Shown here: positions 57,304-64,000 of the stretch, in pieces
Numbering within the stretch: the stretch's first letter is position 1
Layout: each line of letters opens with the position of its first letter
Assembly: GCF_017562075.2 (NCBI RefSeq)
Contig: NC_054085.1
Coordinates: 3,844,001-3,908,000, forward strand
Origin: Anopheles merus
Lineage: Eukaryota; Arthropoda; Insecta; Diptera; Culicidae
DNA length: 64,000 bases
Direction of reading: 5' to 3'
Notes under the pieces: generated by a model
Databases searched by the model: none
Told to the model about the DNA's origin: nothing
What the model saw: the letters and a program-made list of their open reading frames with translations, nothing else
Position numbers and translations under genes: made by a program

Positions 57304-57419
57304 TCACCGGGGGGTGACACTGTTGTGATGATGTTGTTTCAGGACCAGGTGGAGTAGACGTGCGTGCTGCTAAACGGTGAGTCGTTGTTGGTGTGCGTGT
57401 GGTGTAGCGGTGATCAGTA

Positions 57420-58322
57420 CTAGTAGCTGGTGTGCGTGTTGTAAAGCGGTTTCGGGTGGCTATAGGAGATGAGGTTTGGTGGTCGTGTTGACGGGATGGA
57501 AAAAAACTCACGTACACCGATACCGACTGGCCAGGTGGATGGTGTGAGTGCCGCATCTCGAAGGATAACCGGGACTCTCACTTTGAATGAAAGCCAATTC
57601 ATGCTGTCCACACTAACCCCTCTTCTCAGCAGGCAATACGCTATAACGTCATCGGTGGCTAAGCGACGCTTTACAGAAGCGACCACTTGTTCTACAGTGA
57701 CGGCCGTTGATAAGCGGGATAGGCGGATCCAGATCCTATCTGTGCATGGCTCACGAGGTGCAGCTTGAAGCGGTGATGATAACGGATCGGTTCCCACCAG
57801 TTCATGCGGTTGTGTAGGTGCCGGCTGGACGGCAATCGTGGTATTGGTGTATGCGTTTGGCGATGACGCGGCACAAAGGATGTTACTGCGACTGTTTACA
57901 ATTATGTTTACACCAGGAGATGGCGAATCCTCGATTAAGCGCTTCCGCTTTCTACCAGTAGCCGGTCGAGGATCAGGATTCCGAATGTGAGGCGTGGAAG
58001 CAGTTTGAAGGAGGGTTAAATCACTGCGAACTTCGGCGACAATAGGCTCAACGAGCTTGCCGATAGCTGCTACAGCTGAGGTGAGGGCGGCTTGGAAACC
58101 GACCTGGGCGCCTATTTCTTTTACCGAACGGCAGCGCGGATTTTTAAGAATGTTAGTGCAGCCAATGCAGCTCCAGTGCAGGTCGACATTGGACAATACT
58201 GCGTCAATCAGCTCGGGGGGCAATTTGCAACAGCCGCGGTGGAACGTAGCGTCACAATATGCACAACTGATGATGCAGCCGGTGGCCTCTAGCGGTGCAC
58301 ACGAGAAGCAAATAGCCGCCAT
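57420..58322 (-). CDS. CR1-like LINE ORF1, PHD finger protein
   Basis: 300 codons from ATG 58322 (the frame also extends a few codons upstream). The N-terminal PHD-type zinc finger (CFSC..CAYC..H..C..C..C, residues about 5-55) is as in ORF1 of insect CR1 elements. A basic patch GRKRKR follows (about 122), then a C-terminal RRM/esterase-like region with DRIWIRLSRL and VKRRLATDDVIAYCLL. It binds RNA in relatives. The frame is open; the ORF2 start follows within about 120 bp. Confidence 0.75.
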   Translation of the reverse strand: MAAICFSCAPLEATGCIISCAYCDATFHRGCCKLPPELIDAVLSNVDLHWSCIGCTNILKNPRCRSVKEIGAQVGFQAALTSAVAAIGKLVEPIVAEVRSDLTLLQTASTPHIRNPDPRPATGRKRKRLIEDSPSPGVNIIVNSRSNILCAASSPNAYTNTTIAVQPAPTQPHELVGTDPLSSPLQAAPREPCTDRIWIRLSRLSTAVTVEQVVASVKRRLATDDVIAYCLLRRGVSVDSMNWLSFKVRVPVILRDAALTPSTWPVGIGVREFFSIPSTRPPNLISYSHPKPLYNTHTSY

Positions 58323-58566
58323 CGCGAAATCACGCGTAATCACAGCACAACACTGCTAAGCCGAGCAGGAAAAAACAGCAGGAAACCACAGTTGCGGTGC
58401 AACTAAACAATTCGCCAACACGCAACGATGATGTGAAGCAGTTTAATAGTCCGTAGAATAGGCAACAATGCGATGCGACGCAGAAAACACAAGAAAATTA
58501 CTGAAAAATCACGGAGCGCGACGGAAGTGCGGCCGAACAGTTAAACGTCAAACGTCAACATTTATT

Positions 58567-58731
58567 GCGAAATCTTCGTTTGAATGGGAAACGGTGGGGA
58601 CCAGGGAAGAACTAGATCTGACCGACAGTTCAGAAGCTAGACTCCATGACAGCATATACATTATATTCAACAAGGATTTTGTAACACAAGCCAACTGGAC
58701 AGGATTAGGACCAGATAAAGTTTGTTTTTAA
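58567..58731 (+). pseudogene. DUF4806-like gene, C-terminal piece
   Basis: Beyond the LINE border the frame reads SSFEWETVGTREELDLTDSS .. IIFNKDFVTQANWTGLG and stops. F..DF...W-x-G matches the end of the element A partner (LLFDREFFSLFTWSGK). It is in phase with 54284-54480. The following gene end is AT-rich. Confidence 0.55.
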
Positions 58732-59296
58732 AATTATGAAAGGGTTATTCAGGTTTTTAAATTTATAGAAACATGTCATGGAGTTTCACCCACGGACCAA
58801 AGATTCAAAACATTTTTCCAAAATTAGTTTCAACATTCAAAACAAAGACTTAACTTGGTGGGAAAAGTTAAAACTGTACCTCATATACGCAAATTTTAGT
58901 TTAATTTATGTTGAAGTACTACTCTAATTCTCAGTTTAGCTTCAATCATATAACATAATCAATGGCTTTTTGTAAAATAAAAGCTTTAACCCAGTTGCGT
59001 ATTATGTTCCTATTACAGAAGTGTTAAAGAATTCAAAGAAATGTTATTGTCTTTTATAATATAAAAAACGAAATAAAACGTACGTCCAACAAATATTTAT
59101 TACATATTTCATATAACTAATGTGTGAATTAAAGGAAAGAAATCGAATTGCTTGTCTGATAAAAGAGGAACGGCAATTTATTTACATTTTACATCATCCA
59201 AATCAATAGTTATATCGTTTTTCTCCAAATTACTTAGATTACCCCGATGCATATGCATAATTTTTGAATCAAAAGGATAATCAAAACTGTTTGATG
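58732..59296. other. AT-rich, no gene seen
   Basis: Between the DUF4806-like tail and the LTR; nothing recognisable. Confidence 0.45.
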
Positions 59297-59691
59297 TGTT
59301 GATTAATCTTTCAGCCTGTTATTGTTTAACACAGGAAAACATCGAATGTCAGCGCAAGTGTCAAGCAGTGACATTTGACCCACGATTACTGCTCGACTGT
59401 GGGACTGCTCGACTAACGATGAGGATCGAGCAAATCGCAAGCCCGCGAATTTGCAATGGTGGAAAAGCCATAAAAGGGAAATTTGGGAAAGCACTTTCTC
59501 TTTTTCTCGTCATCACCGCGGAACCAGAAGCAGTGGAATTTTTTTAACCACTTTGTTATAAGTAAATTTACAGTACCACCGTTACGTACTGCGTTAATAG
59601 AATACAATAAAGTGAAGTTAAGAGAACCTAACTAACGTCGCGAGTGAATCATTTCGGGAAAAAAATATCACCGGACGTTGCTAACGCAACA
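59297..59691 (+). repeat. BEL/Pao element 3, 5' LTR
   Basis: TGTTGATTAATC..GCTAACGCAACA (395 bp), with TGTTG/CAACA ends as in element 2, followed by TTTTAAAAAAATT as element 2 is followed by AATTTTAAAAA. A TATA box CATAAAAGG (59469-59477) and AATAAA-like ACAATAAAG (near 59605) support the assignment. An alternative start is TGTTATTG at 59317. The partner LTR lies beyond the window. Confidence 0.65.
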
Positions 59692-59873
59692 TTTTAAAAA
59701 AATTCCACGTTTGGAAATTTTACGCGTTTACGCGAGTGCGTGAGTGAACCGTGTCGCAAGACAGTTGAGGCCGCGAAACACCTAGGAACGCGACCAACAG
59801 ACGATACGTCGGACGGCAAGAGAATAGTTGAGGTGTACGTTACACATTACACCAACATACGCAATTTCTCACT

Positions 59874-62800
59874 ATGGAACACGAGCACGAATCGAAAGCA
59901 CCTCCAGCGGTAGCACAAACGAACGAGTCTCAGCAACCTGAAACGGGAGCACTGGATCATAGGTCACTCGCACCGGCCGTGGATTCACTTCACTTCCGAT
60001 CGTTCGCGCCGACTGGACAAGATTGGACGGTTAACTCGTCTTTGGAGATCGTTGACCGCGCAAGGTCATCGACCCCGAACGCACCATTAGGTGCAGGATT
60101 GTTGCTGAGGGAACCGCAGCAACGGTTGACTTCGGAGGTTCACGAAGCCCCTGCATCGCGGTACACACCGCTTGCAAACTCTACTGTGGCAGGCCTGGGG
60201 CCTTTACATCGCTCATCCTCGGAAACCGTGCCACGGTTAGAGCACCTACCGACCACTGCGGACGTGCAACAACCAGCGTCATCGCAGGGAGGCGTTTCTG
60301 CAGGAACCGTGCCGCGGGCGGCGGACGGTGCATCTGGAGCGGCCATCGAGGACATGGAACTACGACCACAAGCGCAGGACGGCGCTTCTGCGGGAACCGT
60401 ACTGCGGACGGCGGTCGGCGCATCTGGGGCAGCCATTTCGAACGTTCATCAGCCGACGCCATCGCAAACCGGCACACCCGGGAGGACGATGGCGGACAAG
60501 CTTGCGGAGTCGAGCGAAGCTGTTGCCGCCTTGGAACTTCGGATGCGAAATTTGACTCGACGAAAGCTGGAGCTTGAGAGACGAGAGCTGGAGTTTGAAG
60601 AGCAGCTGATCTTGGCTGAATCGAAGAGGATCGGCGATGGCTTCATCAGCATGATTGACGACGAAGGTGAGTCAAACAAAATGGTTGATTGGTCGAGACG
60701 TGGGGATAGTGAGGGGCATAGTTCATACCATCCGAATGTGTCACCTTCTACATCGCGTACTGTGCCTCCAGGAAACGCACAACAGGGAAATGATTCAGTG
60801 GTCAGTCAGCAGCGTCAGCCTAGAAGTGAAAAATATTTAAATATTGCTGATGGGGCGGTTGATACTTACCCGTTCCGTAACAGCATCGGAACCACGTTGA
60901 TGAATGTCAACCAGAGTCAACTTCTGGCTCGAAAGGCAAGCTGCAAGGAGTTACCGTATTTTTCCGGCAAACCCGAGGAGTGGCCCATTTTTATCGCCAC
61001 ATATGAAACCTCGACAGCTGCTTGTGGGTACTCCGATGAAGAGAACACTTTAAGACTGCAGCGGGCGCTTAAAGGCAAAGCTCTTGAAGCCGTTCAACCA
61101 TGTTTGCTTCATGCCTCTAACCTTACTAGTGTGATAGAGACGCTGCGCATGTTATACGGTCGCCCGGAGATAATTGTGCATTCGTTAATCCACCGCATAC
61201 ATCAAATGCCTGCACCACGAATCGAGCGCTTGGAAACTCTAATCGATTTTGGGATGGCGGTCCGAAATATGTGTGCCACTATAACCGCTTCGGGGCTAGA
61301 AGAATATAAGTGCAACGTGGCATTAATGCACGAGTTGGTAGAAAAGTTGCCTCATGCGCTTCGGCTAGACTGGGCACGACACCGTATGCAATCGAGCTCC
61401 GCGACACTCTCGGAGTTTGGCAAGTGGATAGAAACCCAAGTTAAGGCAGCTAGTCTGATAACATTGCCATCCCTAGAATTCAGGCCAGTGAGAAAACTCG
61501 ACCATAAGAGTAGAACGCATCACATGAACATACATAACGCTACGGGGTTGGTTAGTGAAGGAAGTCAAATTTGTCTATTGTGTGAGGCCACTTGTGTTGA
61601 CCTGTCGCAGTGTGAGCAGTTCAACAGACTAAACGTGAATGATCGATGGGCAACTATACGCAGACTGAATGCTTGTCGGAAGTGTCTGAAAATACACACC
61701 TACGGCTGCAAAGGGAAAAAGGCTTGCGGGAAAAATGGTTGCGAGTACCTGCACCACGAACTATTACACAATCCCGAACGCCATTCAAAACCAAACGAGT
61801 ACGCGGTTGCCACAGCATCACTGAACGCGCATTCGGAGGTTACCGGTGATGTATTTTTAAAATACATCCCTGTAATAGTTTACGGGCGAGACAAGGCCAT
61901 CACGACCTTTGCCTTTTTTGACAGTGGATCTACCGGTACCTTCATCGAGCATAGCCTAATTGAGGAGCTCGGTCTGGAAGGACAGCCCCATCCTCTGTGC
62001 CTGAAGTGGACAGGTAACTCGGAACGCGACGAAACGGGTTCAATTCGCGTGTCACTTTTGGAGATTTCAGGAGTCGGGCAAAACAGCAGTGTACATATTA
62101 TCCCAAAGGTGCACACGGTGGAAAGCCTTTCTCTACCAGCCCAGACTCTGGCAGTGACACAACTGACTAAACAGTACGCACATCTACAGGGTTTGCCAAT
62201 TCATGCGTACGAAAACGCTAGGCCTCGATTGCTCATTGGTATCGACAACCATCATTTGGTTCGACCGACTCGTTACGCGGAAGGTGGGAAATATGAGCCC
62301 GTTGCGGCAAAGACGTCATTGGGATGGATCGTATATGGCCCACGTAATAAGAACTCCAACAGTGTTAACATACAAGCAATACATACCATCCACATATGCA
62401 ACTGCGGCGCAGATGCAGAAGCCAATCTGGACGCAGCGGTAAAAAACTTTTTTACGCTCGAATCGCTCGGTATCGTCAAACCGTTGGAAACACTTCGTTC
62501 AAAGGATGATGAGCGAGCGTTGGGGATTCTCAACGCGGAATCGAAATTCAACGGAAAGCATTATGAATCCGGATTGCTGTGGCGTTTTGACGATGTTAAG
62601 TTGCCATGCTCTCGTGACATGGCTATGAGAAGATACAAATGCCTGCAAAAAAGAATGTCGAAAGATTCTGTATTAGCTAAGGCAGTCATTGAGAAAATGA
62701 GGGACTATGAAAGGCAGGGTTATATACGACGATTATCGCCTGAAGAACTGTCGATGAAAGGCCCCCGAGATTGGTTTCTGCCCATATTTCCGGTTTTCAA

Positions 62801-64000
62801 TGCGAACAAACCAGGCAAGGTTCGAGTAGTTTTCGACGCAGCGGCGAAGGCTCAGGGTGTTAGCCTCAACACATATTTACTAAATGGACCAGATCTGTTG
62901 GCAGGGCTTCTATCCGTATTATATAAATTCCGTGAGCATCGTGTGGCCATAGTTGGGGATATTAAGGAAATGTTTTTCCAAGTCCGTATGAAACCAGATG
63001 ATCAACGATCCCAGATGATTTTATGGAACGAGAACGACTTTACAGGTAGTGAACCGGATGTCTATGCAGTTGCTGTTATGACCTTCGGTGCTGCGTGTTC
63101 GCCGAGTACCGCACAGTTCATTAAAAATTTGAACGCAGACCGTTTTGCTGACAAATACTCACGGGCTGTAAAATGCATAAAGGAAGAACATTATGTAGAC
63201 GATCTTTTGGCCAGCGCTGAAACTGACGAAGAAATCATCACGTTAGCTGAACAAGTCCGGCATATCCATGCTGAAGGTGGTTTCGAAATCCGAAACTGGC
63301 TGTCTAACTCACATCGTGTGACATCTCACCTACAACGCGAGGCATCACCCGAAGACAAGATAAACATGTGCTCCGATGATCGCACCGAAAAGGTTTTGGG
63401 TATGTGGTGGGATACGTTAACCGACACATTTACTTTCAAGTTATCCCCCAAACACGATATACAGCTGCTATCTGGAGGACGGATGCCAACAAAACGCGAC
63501 GTTCTGCGAACAGTGATGGCGATTTACGATCCAATGGGAATCATCGCGAATTTTCTCATGTACGTAAAAATTCTTATGCAGGAAATTTGGCGTGCTGGCC
63601 TTGGATGGGATGATGTGTTGTCCGGTCGACTAGCCGAAAAATGGAGCGTTTGGGTTGCAGTATTGCCGACTATTTCACAAGTACGTGTTCCTAGGTGCTA
63701 TCGTCAGTTCACTTCGGTAAATGCAAAAATACAGCTTCATGTATTCTGCGATGCCAGCGAGAACGGGATGGCTGCAGTGGCGTTTTTCCGTTTCAACGAT
63801 GGGGGTATTATCGAATGCTCTCTGGGGGGTGCCAAAACTCGCGTAGCTCCGATTAAGTTTGTATCCATCCCGCGCCTAGAACTGCAGGCCGCAGTCATCG
63901 GAGCCCGCTTTGCTGCAGCGATTATCGCCCAACACCGAATAGCCATCGAACGCATTTTCTACTGGACCGATTCACGTGACGTGATATGCTGGATGCGGTC
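59874..64000 (+). CDS. BEL/Pao element 3 Gag-Pol polyprotein, open to window edge
   Basis: From ATG 59874 the frame has no stop through 64000 (1375 codons). It has a Ser/Pro/Ala-rich N-terminus with a 90-bp in-frame duplication (60301 and 60391). A coiled coil (LRMRNLTRRKLELERRELEF, about 60540-60620) and the DUF1759 gag core (about 60945-61470) follow. Zinc knuckles lie at 61575-61770, and the aspartic protease motif FFDSGSTG at about 61914-61937. RT lies at about 62780-63330 (VVFDAAAKAQGVSLN; HYVDDLL near 63190-63212). Then the A17 region (MAIYDPMG) and the RNase H start (HVFCDASE, FYWTDSRDVICWM) at the window end. Unlike element 2 it lacks an N-terminal PHD finger. Integrase and the 3' LTR should follow outside. 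No lesions are visible. Confidence 0.92.
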   Translation, partial: MEHEHESKAPPAVAQTNESQQPETGALDHRSLAPAVDSLHFRSFAPTGQDWTVNSSLEIVDRARSSTPNAPLGAGLLLREPQQRLTSEVHEAPASRYTPLANSTVAGLGPLHRSSSETVPRLEHLPTTADVQQPASSQGGVSAGTVPRAADGASGAAIEDMELRPQAQDGASAGTVLRTAVGASGAAISNVHQPTPSQTGTPGRTMADKLAESSEAVAALELRMRNLTRRKLELERRELEFEEQLILAESKRIGDGFISMIDDEGESNKMVDWSRRGDSEGHSSYHPNVSPSTSRTVPPGNAQQGNDSVVSQQRQPRSEKYLNIADGAVDTYPFRNSIGTTLMNVNQSQLLARKASCKELPYFSGKPEEWPIFIATYETSTAACGYSDEENTLRLQRALKGKALEAVQPCLLHASNLTSVIETLRMLYGRPEIIVHSLIHRIHQMPAPRIERLETLIDFGMAVRNMCATITASGLEEYKCNVALMHELVEKLPHALRLDWARHRMQSSSATLSEFGKWIETQVKAASLITLPSLEFRPVRKLDHKSRTHHMNIHNATGLVSEGSQICLLCEATCVDLSQCEQFNRLNVNDRWATIRRLNACRKCLKIHTYGCKGKKACGKNGCEYLHHELLHNPERHSKPNEYAVATASLNAHSEVTGDVFLKYIPVIVYGRDKAITTFAFFDSGSTGTFIEHSLIEELGLEGQPHPLCLKWTGNSERDETGSIRVSLLEISGVGQNSSVHIIPKVHTVESLSLPAQTLAVTQLTKQYAHLQGLPIHAYENARPRLLIGIDNHHLVRPTRYAEGGKYEPVAAKTSLGWIVYGPRNKNSNSVNIQAIHTIHICNCGADAEANLDAAVKNFFTLESLGIVKPLETLRSKDDERALGILNAESKFNGKHYESGLLWRFDDVKLPCSRDMAMRRYKCLQKRMSKDSVLAKAVIEKMRDYERQGYIRRLSPEELSMKGPRDWFLPIFPVFNANKPGKVRVVFDAAAKAQGVSLNTYLLNGPDLLAGLLSVLYKFREHRVAIVGDIKEMFFQVRMKPDDQRSQMILWNENDFTGSEPDVYAVAVMTFGAACSPSTAQFIKNLNADRFADKYSRAVKCIKEEHYVDDLLASAETDEEIITLAEQVRHIHAEGGFEIRNWLSNSHRVTSHLQREASPEDKINMCSDDRTEKVLGMWWDTLTDTFTFKLSPKHDIQLLSGGRMPTKRDVLRTVMAIYDPMGIIANFLMYVKILMQEIWRAGLGWDDVLSGRLAEKWSVWVAVLPTISQVRVPRCYRQFTSVNAKIQLHVFCDASENGMAAVAFFRFNDGGIIECSLGGAKTRVAPIKFVSIPRLELQAAVIGARFAAAIIAQHRIAIERIFYWTDSRDVICWMR
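60301..60450 (+). repeat. 90-bp in-frame tandem duplication in element 3 Gag
   Basis: SAGTVPRAADGASGAAI and SAGTVLRTAVGASGAAI are coded at 60298-60348 and 60388-60438, a 30-residue period in the disordered Gag N-terminus. Confidence 0.8.

Noticed and set aside
60140..60679. Minus-strand Cys/Pro-rich frames
   Set aside because: Antisense of the duplicated Gag N-terminus of BEL element 3.

Overview
This is eukaryotic DNA made almost entirely of transposable elements, many inserted into one another. Short GT..AG introns of 64-96 bp, BEL/Pao and Ty3/gypsy retroelements, Jockey- and CR1-like LINEs, TA-flanked MITEs and a SINE resembling the Anopheles SINE200 family all point to a mosquito, most likely Anopheles. 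That assignment is inference. No ordinary host gene is recognised with confidence. The only possible host-type sequence is a fragment of a DUF4806-like gene around 54.3 and 58.6 kb.

Layout. 1-5243: 3' half of a decayed errantivirus (gag end, pol, env, 3' LTR). 6.0-9.7 kb: a tandem repeat and three TIR elements, one nested in another. 10.0-21.7 kb: a decayed BEL/Pao element on the minus strand, split by a hAT-like element (12507-13805) and by a 4.86-kb two-gene DNA transposon, element A (16646-21501). 22-23.8 kb: a SINE and a gypsy RT scrap. 25.9-28.25 kb: a near-perfect inverted repeat with 1-kb arms, followed by element B (28.4-30.6 kb). 31534-38523: a complete, apparently young BEL/Pao element with an intact polyprotein, inserted in a small MITE. 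38.9-44.3 kb: element C, split by a second hAT-like element. 45-46.1 kb: a displaced piece of a C-like transposase and a Merlin pseudogene. 46.7-50.9 kb: a Jockey-like LINE carrying a solo LTR and other inserts. 51257-52007: an indel-free palindrome. 54.5-58.56 kb: a CR1-like LINE inside a DUF4806-like reading frame. 59297-64000: a third BEL/Pao element, open to the window edge.

The most interesting theme is the recurring pair seen in elements A, B and C: a multi-exon DDE transposase resembling the animal CACTA/En-Spm (CMC) group, convergent with a second gene whose C-terminus resembles DUF4806. Element A looks complete. It has ends beginning GGCCGCGGGGCC, a TTA target duplication, TTGAGAA motifs crowded near both ends, a four-exon 682-codon transposase with no visible lesion, and a 366-codon partner. 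B and C are broken relatives with the same convergent layout. A fourth DUF4806-like frame (54284-58731) is interrupted by the CR1 element. I read this as a two-gene transposon family whose partner protein travels with the transposase.
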